From: Listeria monocytogenes
Lineage (GTDB): Bacteria > Bacillota > Bacilli > Lactobacillales > Listeriaceae
Length of the DNA: 64,000 nucleotides
Direction of reading: 5' to 3'
NCBI RefSeq assembly: GCF_041765605.1
Contig: NZ_CP168900.1
Coordinates: 1,008,001 to 1,072,000 of the forward strand
In this document: positions 45,673 through 54,861 of the stretch, in pieces
How the letters are laid out: every line of letters starts with the position of its first letter
Position numbering within the stretch: position 1 is the stretch's first letter
Program-made: the position numbers and the translations under genes
Notes under the pieces: model-generated
Databases searched by the model: none
Told to the model about the DNA's origin: nothing
Seen by the model: the letters and a program-made list of their open reading frames with translations, nothing else

Positions 45673-46636
45673 ATTCAGTAATATCTAAACTCTTTTTAAA
45701 CATAGTAATTACTCGCTCTAAATCTGTTTGATCAGGTGCGAAGTAATATAAATCAAATCCATAAGACTCACTATAAATCATTTCCCCTTCACCTTTCAGT
45801 TCTTGGGAATCAACGTTTTTAAGGACGGAAGAATAATTTGTTGCCATCGTTGTAATATCGGAAAGCGTCATATTGGTTTGGAAATTATCTCCAACAGCTT
45901 TCATAATGCTTTCAAAATTGGAAACACCAGAGGAGCTTATTACTTTATTTGCAATCCCAATAATGACATCGCGCTGTCTATCTTGACGACCAAAGTCACC
46001 TCGTGGATCTTCGTGACGAATACGAACATACTGTAATGCATCTGTTCCGTTTAAAGTAATCTGACCTTTAACAAATTTGCTATTTACTTCGGTTAAATCG
46101 ATATCGTTAGTAACAGTAATACCACCAACAGCATCTACAAGGTCTTTAAAGCCCTCCATATTGATTGAAATGAAATAATCTACAGGAACTCCTGGCATAA
46201 GCTTTTCGACCGCAGAAACGGTTCCTGAGGGGCCTCCTTTAGAATAGGAAGCATTTATTTTACCAATATCGCCATTTCCATAGTCTATTTTGGTATCACG
46301 GGGGATACTGACCATTTCAACGGTGTTTTGTTGTTTATTTGCAGTTGCAAGAATAATTGTATCTGAACGACCATTTGTTTCACCAGGACGAGCATCAGAA
46401 CCCATCAGTAAAACAGAAAAAGGTTTTTTCTTATCTAAGTCACTGGTTGTTTTATTACTTGTTTCTAATGGAACATTGATTTTGGACATTGTATTTTGAA
46501 CGGTGATGTAGTACTTTGCTGCTAATCCTGTTATAGAGAAGAAGATAATTCCTAAAAGGGCAACACTAGCAATTTTCATAACTTTAGTAAAAGTGGACGT
46601 TGTTTTTTGCTTTTTTTCAGTCCTTGTTTCTGTCAT
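45671..46636 (-). CDS. LytR-CpsA-Psr family cell wall ligase
   Basis: A 321-residue protein with a short cytosolic tail, one membrane helix (about residues 20-40) and an extracellular LCP domain (PFSVLLMGSDARPGETNGRSDTIILATANKQQNTVEMVSIPRDTKIDYG; YVRIRHEDPRGDFGRQDRQRDVI). LCP enzymes transfer wall teichoic acid or other polymers from lipid carriers to peptidoglycan. The upstream-open frame was shortened to the ATG at 46636, which has GACGAGG placed before it. It is monocistronic. Confidence 0.9.
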   Translation of the reverse strand: MTETRTEKKQKTTSTFTKVMKIASVALLGIIFFSITGLAAKYYITVQNTMSKINVPLETSNKTTSDLDKKKPFSVLLMGSDARPGETNGRSDTIILATANKQQNTVEMVSIPRDTKIDYGNGDIGKINASYSKGGPSGTVSAVEKLMPGVPVDYFISINMEGFKDLVDAVGGITVTNDIDLTEVNSKFVKGQITLNGTDALQYVRIRHEDPRGDFGRQDRQRDVIIGIANKVISSSGVSNFESIMKAVGDNFQTNMTLSDITTMATNYSSVLKNVDSQELKGEGEMIYSESYGFDLYYFAPDQTDLERVITMFKKSLDITE

Positions 46637-46701
46637 TAAATTTTCCTCGTCTTTCTTATTTAGTTTGTTTAAACATACCATCGTCGCTTGAAGAAATCAA
46701 C

Positions 46702-46739
46702 AAAAAACGATAAATGATTTTTAAAACCATTTATCGCTT
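46702..46739 (-). terminator. Terminator after rnjA
   Basis: On the minus strand GCGATAAATG pairs with CATTTATCG around an 11-base loop and is followed by six T. Confidence 0.85.
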
Positions 46740-46745
46740 TGAAAA

Positions 46746-48413
46746 CTATACTTCCATGATGATTGGTAAAATCATTGGACGTCGTTTTGTTTTTTCATAC
46801 AAGAAAGGTTGCAAAGTATCTGTAATTTCATTTTTGATTTCAGACCATTGCGTTGTTTTTTGTTCCATTACTTTATTCAAATGGCGTGTTAGAAGGCCTT
46901 GCGCTTCTCCGATGAGATTACCAGATTCACGCATATAAATGAAACCACGTGAGATAATATCAGGTCCTGCCATTACACGAGAATTCTTCATATCAATGGA
47001 CACTACAACAATTACGAGGCCTTCTTCAGAAAGAATACGACGGTCACGAAGGACAATATTACCGATATCACCAATGCCGCTACCATCAATATAGACGCTC
47101 GCTGCGTGGATTTTACCAGCAACATGAGCTGTTTCACTCGTTAAAGCAAGGACATCTCCGTTTGCCATAATGAAGCTGTTTTCTTCTGGAACACCACATT
47201 CTTCTGCGGATTCAGCATGGATTTTTTGCATTCTGAATTCACCATGAATTGGCATAAAGAATTTAGGTTTCATAAGACGTAACATCAGTTTTTGTTCTTG
47301 TTGACCACCGTGACCAGAAGTATGGATATTGTTTACTTTACCATGAATAACTTCTGCGCCTGCTTGATAGAGTAAATTGATTGTGCGGTTAACACTCGTT
47401 GTATTACCAGGAATAGGGGAAGACGAGAAGACTACCGTATCGCCTGGTTGAATTTGGATTTGACGGTGTGTGCCGTTTGCAATTCTAGAAAGAGCTGCCA
47501 TTGGTTCACCTTGACTACCGGTACAAAGAATCGTCACATTTCCAGCGGGTGTTTTGTTAAGCTGATGCACATCAATAAATGTATCTTTTGGAGCTTGAAT
47601 ATAACCTAATTGTTTACCAATTTCCATAGCGGATTCCATACTACGACCGAAAACAGCGATTTTACGACCAGTTTCGATAGAGGATTCAACTACTTGTTGT
47701 AAACGGTAAATATTAGATGCGAAGGTAGCGAAGATGATTCGTCCTTCAACGTCGCGGAAAATGTTTTTAATACTTTCACCAACAACGCGTTCACTCATGG
47801 TGAAATTCGGTACTTCCGCATTTGTACTATCTGATAGTAAACAAAGAACGCCTTCTTTACCGATTTCAGCCATTTTTGTTAGGTTTGCTGGTTCACCAAC
47901 TGGAGTGAAATCAAACTTGAAGTCACCAGTATGAACGATGTTACCAGATGGAGTTTTGACAACAATACCATACGTATCAGGAATACTATGTGTTGTACGG
48001 AAGAAAGAGATGCTTGTTTTTCTGAATTTAAAAACGTCATCTTCTTCATATTCATAAATTTTAGTTTGACGAAGCAAACCATGTTCTTCTAATTTGTTGC
48101 GGATAAGTGCACTCGCAAGTTTCCCAGCATAAATCGGGATATTAAGATCGCGAAGTAGGTAAGGAACGCCACCGATATGATCTTCATGACCATGGGTGAT
48201 GAAAAGTCCTTTAATCTTATCTTTGTTTTTAACTAGGTAACTGTAGTCAGGAATAACATAATCAATACCAAGAAGTTCGTCTTCTGGGAACTTGATTCCT
48301 GCATCAATTAGAATAATTTCGTCTTGAAATTGTACGCCATATGTGTTTTTACCGATTTCGCCTAGTCCACCAAGGGCGAAAACAGCTGTCTCATTATTTT
48401 TAACAAATTTCAT
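46746..48413 (-). CDS. rnjA: Ribonuclease J1
   Basis: A 555-residue metallo-beta-lactamase/beta-CASP ribonuclease. The zinc motif is HGHEDH at residues 74-79 and further histidines lie in HTGDFKFD and [13 protein letters not shown]. RNase J1 has 5'-3' exonuclease and endonuclease activity and handles mRNA decay and rRNA maturation. It follows rpoY by six bases on the same strand; the same pair is conserved in Bacillus. Confidence 0.96.
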   Translation of the reverse strand: MKFVKNNETAVFALGGLGEIGKNTYGVQFQDEIILIDAGIKFPEDELLGIDYVIPDYSYLVKNKDKIKGLFITHGHEDHIGGVPYLLRDLNIPIYAGKLASALIRNKLEEHGLLRQTKIYEYEEDDVFKFRKTSISFFRTTHSIPDTYGIVVKTPSGNIVHTGDFKFDFTPVGEPANLTKMAEIGKEGVLCLLSDSTNAEVPNFTMSERVVGESIKNIFRDVEGRIIFATFASNIYRLQQVVESSIETGRKIAVFGRSMESAMEIGKQLGYIQAPKDTFIDVHQLNKTPAGNVTILCTGSQGEPMAALSRIANGTHRQIQIQPGDTVVFSSSPIPGNTTSVNRTINLLYQAGAEVIHGKVNNIHTSGHGGQQEQKLMLRLMKPKFFMPIHGEFRMQKIHAESAEECGVPEENSFIMANGDVLALTSETAHVAGKIHAASVYIDGSGIGDIGNIVLRDRRILSEEGLVIVVVSIDMKNSRVMAGPDIISRGFIYMRESGNLIGEAQGLLTRHLNKVMEQKTTQWSEIKNEITDTLQPFLYEKTKRRPMILPIIMEV

Positions 48414-48419
48414 ATAGGC

Positions 48420-48629
48420 TTATTTTTCCCAGAGCGCGAAGTCTGGGTTTTCCTTTTCATAAGCTAAGTGCGCGTCACTAATTTTTTCGACAAATTCGAT
48501 GTGGAAAGGCTCATCTTTTAAAAGTTGGCGTACTTTTACTTCGCTTTCCGCTTCTACGTATAGTGATTGTGTTTTTTCGCGTACGGGTGTTTCTGTTAGT
48601 GTTTCTTGATAAAATACTTTAAAAATCAT
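48420..48629 (-). CDS. rpoY: RNA polymerase epsilon subunit
   Basis: A 69-residue DUF1447 protein ([39 protein letters not shown]), matching RpoY (YkzG), the small auxiliary subunit of Firmicute RNA polymerase thought to protect against phage or affect open-complex stability. AAGGAGAG lies upstream of the ATG. It leads the rpoY-rnjA unit. Confidence 0.9.
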
Positions 48630-49112
48630 GTTTTTCTCTCCTTAAAATTTAAGTTTTGTTTTTAAAAATAGATTTTCAAGCTGAAAATCTAATATTTATT
48701 TAGTATTCATTGGCTTGCTTTCAGTTGTGGACTTAGTAGCAAGCGGATATGGGTGCACGAGATACTAACAATTAGGCATAAAAAAGACAAAGAAAAATTA
48801 CCACAGACTAATGTATAAAAATAGCTGTGCACGTAGGTTACATTTCTTATCCGTTATAATTGCATACCTTTATTTTGGGAATTTGAAACAAATTTCCGAG
48901 TAAAAGATGTAATTATAAGCTTTTTTTCACGTTCCATTGTCGTTCTACAAATGTTCATCCGATCTATATCCTTCATTCTAATATACCATAAATCCAGATA
49001 ATTGCTACTAGAAAGTATAATTAATTTTGTCAACGCTGGTATCATGGAGATTTTCTGCTATAATTTAAACATAGTGATTTAAAAATGGATAGAGGATAGA
49101 GGCGTTTAATCA
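48630..49112. other. Divergent intergenic region, rpoY-rnjA leader and HAD promoter side
   Basis: A 483-base gap without a convincing gene. Within the likely rpoY leader, AGATTTTCA and TGAAAATCT (48670-48690) form a perfect 9-bp stem with a 3-base loop, and GCTTGCT/AGCAAGC (48713-48744) form a second inverted repeat. A 63-codon minus-strand frame at 48854-49045 lacks a ribosome site. The HAD start has only a weak AGAGG-like site. Confidence 0.5.
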
Positions 49113-49883
49113 ATGAGTAAAATTGTATTTTTTGATGTAGATGGCACGCTTGTAGGGGAAACGAAAGAAATTCCAGCATCAGCAAAACAAGCGATTGCTA
49201 AATTGAAAGAAAATGGCGTTTATGTGGCTATCGCAACTGGTCGTGGTCCATTTATGCTTGATGAAATTAGAAAAGAGTTAGATATTAATTCTTATATTTG
49301 TTATAACGGTCAATATGTTATTTTTGAAGGAAAAGAAATATACGCTAGACCATTACCAACCGAGTCTTTAGAACGTTTAATCACGGTTGCATCGGAGCAT
49401 GAGCACCCGATTGTTTTTTCAGGGAAAGATTCCATGCGCGCGAATTTACCGGATCATGACCGGGTGACAATCGGAATGAATTCGATTAAAAGAGAGTATC
49501 CTAAAGTGGATGCTAATTATTATAAAGGTCGAGACATTTATCAGTGTTTACTTTTCTGTGATGAGTCGTATGATGCTTATTACCGAGAAGAATTTAAGCA
49601 GTATGGTTTCTTACGCTGGCATGATGTTTCCGTGGATGTTTGTCCAGCTGACGGTTCGAAGGCGGAAGGCATTAAACAGATGATCAAAAAACTGGGCTTC
49701 TCGATGGAAGATACTTACGCATTTGGCGATGGGTTGAACGATATTGCAATGCTTCAAGCTGTTGGAACTGGCGTGGCAATGGGCAACGGCCGTGATGAGG
49801 TAAAAGCGGTCGCTGACTATGTTACGGATCATGTGGATGAAGACGGGGTTTATAAAGCTTTAGAACATTTAAAATTAATTTAA
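49113..49883 (+). CDS. Cof-type HAD superfamily phosphatase
   Basis: A 256-residue HAD hydrolase of the Cof/IIB group. Motif I is FFDVDGTLV with Asp nucleophile at residue 8; motif II is IATGRG; motif III/IV is FGDGLNDIAML. It should dephosphorylate a sugar phosphate, flavin or similar metabolite; the exact substrate is not predictable. It ends at a terminator that overlaps the 3' end of the convergent DUF817 gene. Confidence 0.9.
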   Translation: MSKIVFFDVDGTLVGETKEIPASAKQAIAKLKENGVYVAIATGRGPFMLDEIRKELDINSYICYNGQYVIFEGKEIYARPLPTESLERLITVASEHEHPIVFSGKDSMRANLPDHDRVTIGMNSIKREYPKVDANYYKGRDIYQCLLFCDESYDAYYREEFKQYGFLRWHDVSVDVCPADGSKAEGIKQMIKKLGFSMEDTYAFGDGLNDIAMLQAVGTGVAMGNGRDEVKAVADYVTDHVDEDGVYKALEHLKLI

Positions 49884-49886
49884 AAT

Positions 49887-49925
49887 AAAGCGAGGCCACT
49901 ATTTCAGTGTAGCCTCGCTTTTTGC
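49887..49925. terminator. Bidirectional terminator overlapping the DUF817 3' end
   Basis: AAAGCGAGGC and GCCTCGCTTT form the stem (extended by AC/TA pairing), followed by T5. The last codons of the DUF817 gene lie within it. Confidence 0.9.
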
Positions 49926-50702
49926 GTTTACAGAAGTTTGTTCTAATTTTTGCTTAACGAATTTAAGTTGTGCGACGATAATAATACTAATAATAACAAG
50001 TAAATACCAACTCGTAATTTTTGAAACGTGCACTGGGCGCCATGCGATTAGCTGGTCTGGATATGCCCAAGCCCCGTAAAAACTAGCAATGTTTTCCGCA
50101 AGATAAATGAAAAAAGCGATACATAAAAAGGAAAAAGATAAAGGCATTTTGAGCTGAGTAGAACTAACTTTAAAATAAACATATGTCTTTCGGAATAAAA
50201 CGAGAACTAAAATAATCAAAATCCAGCGAAAATCCATTATAAAATGATGCGTGAAAAAATTAGCGTAAATCGCTATGCAAAGGCTACTTACTAACCAGAT
50301 ATTTGGCCAATTTGTCATTTTAAGATCAAATCTTTTCCAAGCCTGGCAAATATAACTGGCGACACTTGCATACATAAAACCGCTATAAAGGGGCACACCG
50401 AGAATTTTCATGAAACCAGGCTCTGGATAACTCCATGAACCCATATGTACTTTATAAATTTCGAGCCCAAGACCGATAATATGAAAAACCATAATTACTT
50501 TCAGTTCATCCCACGTTTCTAAACCAAATTTTATAAGTAGAATTTGAGTTACAAGGCAAATAATTAAAAGTAAGTCGTAGCGCGCAATAAAAGGAATATC
50601 AATCAATTTTGTAAGTGCAAGCGAAATAAAGATAATACCTGGAAAAATACAACAAAGTGCTTGCTTCCAAGTAAACGCCCAAAGTAAGCGGAAAAATTGC
50701 AT
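49899..50702 (-). CDS. DUF817 integral membrane protein
   Basis: A 267-residue protein with about eight membrane segments and the DUF817 patterns (LIKFGLETWDELKVIMVFHIIGLGLEIYKVHMGSWSYPEPGFMKILGVPLYSGFMYASVASYICQAWKRFDL; ENIASFYGAWAYPDQLIAW). The frame is open upstream into mobA, but AGAAGAGG fits the ATG at 50702, giving the usual family length. The function is unknown. It lies 67 bases after mobA on the same strand, so it may be the last gene of modB-modC-mobA. Confidence 0.8.
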   Translation of the reverse strand: MQFFRLLWAFTWKQALCCIFPGIIFISLALTKLIDIPFIARYDLLLIICLVTQILLIKFGLETWDELKVIMVFHIIGLGLEIYKVHMGSWSYPEPGFMKILGVPLYSGFMYASVASYICQAWKRFDLKMTNWPNIWLVSSLCIAIYANFFTHHFIMDFRWILIILVLVLFRKTYVYFKVSSTQLKMPLSFSFLCIAFFIYLAENIASFYGAWAYPDQLIAWRPVHVSKITSWYLLVIISIIIVAQLKFVKQKLEQTSVNAKSEATLK

Positions 50703-50769
50703 AAAAAAACCTCTTCTCATGATTTTCTCTAGTTTACCAAAAAAAACTAAAGAAAAGGACAAGAAAAGG

Positions 50770-51351
50770 TTAAAAAAGTTCATTTTGTCGATTGATATTG
50801 CGAAAAGTCGCTTCATTTTCAAAGATTAATGGTTTAGTGTTGCATTTTTCGAGTAATGCACGGACTCGGTGTTCCTCCTCGTCTAGTAAACTATGTAAAA
50901 TTTCGCGAGAGTAGGGGAGGTTTGCAACCAAATAATGATCTGCGCGCTTCGTTTTAGCGTAGTGATTAGGATATTCAGCTAGCCGTCCAATTTCTTTCGA
51001 AGTTAAAAAAGGCATATCAACAGGAAGCACCAGAAAATTAGCTTTCTGATAATTGGCGGCTGCTTTCATCACCGCATAAATTCCTCCAAGTGGTCCAAAA
51101 TCACTGAATGCGGCTTGATCAGGAATGATTTCAATAGTTGGTTCTGCATCAAAAAGAGTAACCAATTTTGAATAATTTTCATGATTTGCGGACACAAAAA
51201 CCATCTCGCAAAGCGGCATCAATTTACTCACCGTGAGTTCAACCCACGTTTTTCCAGTTGCCTCATCCTGAAAAAACGCTTTTGGTTCCCCAAAACGGCT
51301 TGAGCGACCACCGGCTAATACAATACCAACATTAACTTTTTCGTTTTTCAA
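50770..51351 (-). CDS. mobA: Molybdenum cofactor guanylyltransferase
   Basis: A 193-residue nucleotidyltransferase with the MobA N-terminal signature GIVLAGGRSSRFGEPKAF and the metal-binding DMPF motif (LVLPVDMPFLTSKEI). It adds GMP to Mo-molybdopterin to make the dinucleotide cofactor. It overlaps modC by 20 bases on the minus strand. Confidence 0.92.
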   Translation of the reverse strand: MKNEKVNVGIVLAGGRSSRFGEPKAFFQDEATGKTWVELTVSKLMPLCEMVFVSANHENYSKLVTLFDAEPTIEIIPDQAAFSDFGPLGGIYAVMKAAANYQKANFLVLPVDMPFLTSKEIGRLAEYPNHYAKTKRADHYLVANLPYSREILHSLLDEEEHRVRALLEKCNTKPLIFENEATFRNINRQNELF

Positions 51352-51994
51352 GGCGTCCCTCTCGCATAACTAAAATTTCTTCGGTCATCATTTCTGCTTC
51401 CGAGGCATAATGCGTGACAAAAATGACTGGGATATGAAAATCTTTGGCCATTTGACCAACTAATTTCATACAAATCAAACGCGTTTCTTCATCTAAACCA
51501 TTGAAAGGTTCATCGAGTAAAAGCAATTTTGGCTCCGTAATCATTGCCCGAGCCATTGCAACACGTTGCTTTTCGCCGCCAGATAATTTCTGAACGGAAG
51601 AATAAAGCAGGTGAGAAATTTGCAGATAATCACTCATTTTTCGCACTTGTTGTTGAATTTCCGCTTGTTCTTTTTTCTTCTTTTTCTTCACTTTTAAGCC
51701 AAATGCGATATTTTCATACACATTCATATTTGGAAATAAAGCTAGATTTTGAAATAAATAGCCTACTTTGCGTTCTGTAACTGGAAGATGTAATGAAATA
51801 CTGGAATCATCCCATGGAGTCCCATCAAATTCAATAATGCCACCATCAATACTTTTCAAGCCACTAACGCACTGAAATAGAGTTGACTTGCCTGAACCAC
51901 TTGCACCCATCATCGCGGTCACTGGCTTTTCAAACGTATAATCAATATTTAAATCATGAAAAGGAAGTTTTTTATGAAATTGTAATCTTAGCAT
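51332..51994 (-). CDS. modC: Molybdate ABC transporter ATPase, short form
   Basis: A 220-residue ATPase: Walker A (GASGSGKSTLFQ near residue 31), signature (LSGGEKQRVAMARA), Walker B (LLLLDEPFNGLD) and H-loop (FVTHYASEAEMM). Full-length ModC proteins usually carry a C-terminal molybdate-binding TOBE/Mop domain; here the protein stops right after the ATPase core. Placement between modB and mobA supports molybdate transport. Confidence 0.88.
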   Translation of the reverse strand: MLRLQFHKKLPFHDLNIDYTFEKPVTAMMGASGSGKSTLFQCVSGLKSIDGGIIEFDGTPWDDSSISLHLPVTERKVGYLFQNLALFPNMNVYENIAFGLKVKKKKKKEQAEIQQQVRKMSDYLQISHLLYSSVQKLSGGEKQRVAMARAMITEPKLLLLDEPFNGLDEETRLICMKLVGQMAKDFHIPVIFVTHYASEAEMMTEEILVMREGRLEKRKS

Positions 51995-51996
51995 AA

Positions 51997-52668
51997 TTAC
52001 ATCCCCCTCGTTAAATTACTCTGGCGTACGGTTAAAACGTGAATGACAAGTAAGGCAAATACACCGATAATGACGTTAATTAGCCCAAGATAAATCGCTG
52101 TGCGCATATCGCCTTGTTGCACCATAAAGTAAATACTAGAAGCGATGGTGTCGGTTTTACCTTCAATATAACCTGCCACCATTAAACTCGCGCCAAATTC
52201 ACCCATTGCTCGGCAAAAACTAAGCAGAACTCCTGCTAAAATTGGTTGCCAACAATTCGGTAAAATAACTTTTGTGAAAATCTGTTTTTTATTCGCTGAA
52301 AGAGTCTCTGCTGCCCATACAAGTTCGTGATCAATCGATAAAAATGCGGATTTCAAGCCTTGATACATAATTGGTAAAATAATAATCGTCGTCGCAACAA
52401 TAGCGCCACTCAGGGAAAAAATAAAGCTAAAATCAAATGTATCCCAAAGTACACCGCCGATAAAATCGTTACGGCCGAGGACGTTCAGTAACACCAAACC
52501 GACAACAGTTGGCGGTAAAACAAGCGGAAGTAAAATTAAGATTTCCACGAGTAACTGAAAACGTGATTTTCGACCGGTAAAATAATAACTCAGTGGTAAC
52601 ATCGTCATAAATGCGAGAAACGTAGAAATTGTTGCTACAAGCAATGTATGCCAAACAGATGTAAACAT
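51997..52668 (-). CDS. modB: Molybdate ABC transporter permease
   Basis: A 223-residue permease with five membrane segments and the EAA-type loop AAETLSANKKQIFTKVILPNCWQPILAGVLLSFCRAMGEFGASLMVAGY. The upstream-open frame was shortened to the ATG at 52668, where CAGGAGGAG is correctly placed. It begins the modB-modC-mobA unit; modA is encoded divergently. Confidence 0.92.
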   Translation of the reverse strand: MFTSVWHTLLVATISTFLAFMTMLPLSYYFTGRKSRFQLLVEILILLPLVLPPTVVGLVLLNVLGRNDFIGGVLWDTFDFSFIFSLSGAIVATTIIILPIMYQGLKSAFLSIDHELVWAAETLSANKKQIFTKVILPNCWQPILAGVLLSFCRAMGEFGASLMVAGYIEGKTDTIASSIYFMVQQGDMRTAIYLGLINVIIGVFALLVIHVLTVRQSNLTRGM

Positions 52669-52701
52669 AAATCTCCTCCTGAACCCTCTAGTACATCTAT
52701 T

Positions 52702-52731
52702 ATTATTGTTCTCTCTGGTATAAAATGTCAA
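52702..52731 (-). promoter_or_regulatory. Promoter of modB-modC-mobA
   Basis: On the minus strand TTGACA (52731-52726) is followed after 17-18 bases by CAATAAT/AATAAT. It lies in the 104-base gap shared with modA. Confidence 0.65.
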
Positions 52732-52772
52732 ACTTAAGTACAATGAAACTAAATAAAAAAGGGGGATGAACA

Positions 52773-53543
52773 ATGAAAAAAATAATGCTTTTTATAAGTT
52801 TTGGATTATTGCTACTTCTCGGAGCGTGCGGGGATTCTCCAGAGGAAGTAAAACAAACTACGATACATATTTCAGCGGCGGCGAGTTTAAAAGATACGAT
52901 GGATGAGGTAATACCACTTTTCGAAAAAGCGAATCCGACAATTAAATTATCTTTTGATTTTGGTGGTTCTGGACAAATTCGTGAACGTGTCGAAAGTGGT
53001 GCTCCGATTGATGGCGTCCTTTTAGCAAGTAAAAAAGATGTGGATACACTGAGCAAGCAAAATTTAGCAGAAAATACGAAAGAATTTGCGGGAAATGACC
53101 TTGTTTTAATTGCACCGAAAAACGCGGACCAACAGACAGAGGCGAACTTAGAACAATTACTAGATAATGCATCCAAAATCGCTATCGGGGATCCGGAATC
53201 AGTACCGGCTGGCGCTTATGCCAAACAAACACTAGAAAACGTAAATCTATATAATGCAGAAAAAGCAAAACTCGTTCTTGCAACCGATGTTCGTCAAGTC
53301 TTATCCTATGTGGAAGCCGGGAACGCAGACGCAGGTTTTGTATACCAGACAGATGCTCTTTTAAGCAAAAAAGTACAAGTGAAAGCAAAAATTGATGAGA
53401 AACTCCATGATCCAATTGGTTATTACAGTGCGCAAGTCAGCGATTCAGATAAAAAAGAAGAAACGGCAGCATTCCTCGATTTTATGAATAAATCTGAAGC
53501 ACAAAAAATACTAGAGAAATACGGATTTAAAGCAGCGAACTAA
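52773..53543 (+). CDS. modA: Molybdate-binding lipoprotein
   Basis: A 256-residue periplasmic-binding-type lipoprotein. The signal peptide ends LLGAC with the lipidated cysteine at residue 19. The ligand domain starts TTIHISAAASLKDTMDEVIPLFEKANPTIKLSFDFGGSGQIRERVESGAPIDGVLLAS, with the serines that bind molybdate in ModA relatives. It is transcribed away from modBC and probably with moeA, 94 bases downstream. Confidence 0.93.
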   Translation: MKKIMLFISFGLLLLLGACGDSPEEVKQTTIHISAAASLKDTMDEVIPLFEKANPTIKLSFDFGGSGQIRERVESGAPIDGVLLASKKDVDTLSKQNLAENTKEFAGNDLVLIAPKNADQQTEANLEQLLDNASKIAIGDPESVPAGAYAKQTLENVNLYNAEKAKLVLATDVRQVLSYVEAGNADAGFVYQTDALLSKKVQVKAKIDEKLHDPIGYYSAQVSDSDKKEETAAFLDFMNKSEAQKILEKYGFKAAN

Positions 53544-53637
53544 GGAGAAGTCGCTTTACTTTTTAAAACAAGGAAACTCCTGTATATTGGTACTAAAGAA
53601 AACGCATACATTATTTGTGAAAGGGAAGTGCGCCCAG

Positions 53638-54861
53638 ATGATTGAAAAAAGAAATACCATAAGTATGGAACAAGCGAGAGAAGTATTACGTAACCAAATA
53701 ACGCATCTTCCAGTAGAAAAGAAAAATGTGACAGAGGCATTAAATCAAGTATTGCAAGAGCCTATCTTTGCCCCGGTTCCTGCTCCTTATTTTAGAAGGT
53801 CTGGTTACGATGGTTTTGCGATTACGGAAGCAGATGACGGGAATTATCCAATCACTTTACGAGTTGTAGCAGAAGTTCCATGCGGGCAAACATACGATAA
53901 ACCACTAAACCCAGGGGAAACCGTTCGAATAATGACTGGAGCAAAAGTGCCAGAGAATGCCTCGAAAATTATTATGCTTGAACAATCTAGAGAAGCTGAT
54001 AACGAGAATGAAATTATCCTTATCAATACACAAAAATCTAGTAACATTACAGAAATTGGTGCGGAGTTTTCCAAAGGAGACTTGCTATTAGATCGCGGAC
54101 ATATGTTGAATGCTGGTTCGATAAGTTTACTGTCATCATTTGGTATTCACGAAGTACAAGTTATCAGAAAGCCAAAAGTAGCTATTTTATCCACAGGAAG
54201 TGAACTGGTTGCAGCCGGGAATTCGCTTCCAGATGGCAAGATTTATAATAGTAATCAACCGTTACTGGAGAATTTATTAAAAGTGCATCATGCCGAAATT
54301 TGCGCGGCCGAACAGTTACCGGATAATTATGAGGATACGAAAAACCGATTACTAGAATTGACTCAAATAGCAGACTTGATAATCACTACAGGTGGTGTTT
54401 CTGTAGGTGATTTTGACTATATGGCTGATATTGCAAAACAAGAAGCAGAATTACTTTTTAATAAAATTCAAATGCGACCAGGCAGTCCAACAACAGGGAT
54501 GTGGTTGGATAAAACGCTTATCATCGCGCTTTCTGGAAATCCAGGGGCATGCTTTACAGGTTTTTACTTATTAGTAGAACCGGTATTAGCTACCTTAATG
54601 GGGAAAGATACAACTGAGACGACCCAAGTACGTGCAAAAATGGCGAGCGATTACACTAAAAATAATGGCTATGATCGTTTTTTACGAGGAACCTATCGTT
54701 TGTCTGACGAAGGGGAATATTTGGTTGAGTTGGTAGGAAGCGATATGTCGAGTGCGCTAGGAAACCTCCATTTAACCACCTGTTTATTCAAAATCCCACG
54801 CGGTCAAGTAGGGAAATTAAAAGGAGAAGAGGTCGAAGCATGGCTACTATCCTCCAAATAA
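53638..54861 (+). CDS. moeA: Molybdopterin molybdenumtransferase
   Basis: A 407-residue MoeA protein that inserts molybdate into adenylylated molybdopterin. Family motifs seen are FRRSGYDGFAI, the GTP/ATP-like loop region LIITTGGVSVGDFDYM and KIQMRPGSPTTGMW plus ALSGNPGACFTGF. The upstream-open frame was shortened to the ATG at 53638, which has AAGGGAAG upstream. It overlaps mobB by 22 bases. Confidence 0.95.
   Translation: MIEKRNTISMEQAREVLRNQITHLPVEKKNVTEALNQVLQEPIFAPVPAPYFRRSGYDGFAITEADDGNYPITLRVVAEVPCGQTYDKPLNPGETVRIMTGAKVPENASKIIMLEQSREADNENEIILINTQKSSNITEIGAEFSKGDLLLDRGHMLNAGSISLLSSFGIHEVQVIRKPKVAILSTGSELVAAGNSLPDGKIYNSNQPLLENLLKVHHAEICAAEQLPDNYEDTKNRLLELTQIADLIITTGGVSVGDFDYMADIAKQEAELLFNKIQMRPGSPTTGMWLDKTLIIALSGNPGACFTGFYLLVEPVLATLMGKDTTETTQVRAKMASDYTKNNGYDRFLRGTYRLSDEGEYLVELVGSDMSSALGNLHLTTCLFKIPRGQVGKLKGEEVEAWLLSSK

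Noticed and set aside
48854-49045. A 63-codon minus-strand frame upstream of rpoY
   Set aside because: No ribosome site and no recognisable protein features; it sits in AT-rich intergenic DNA.
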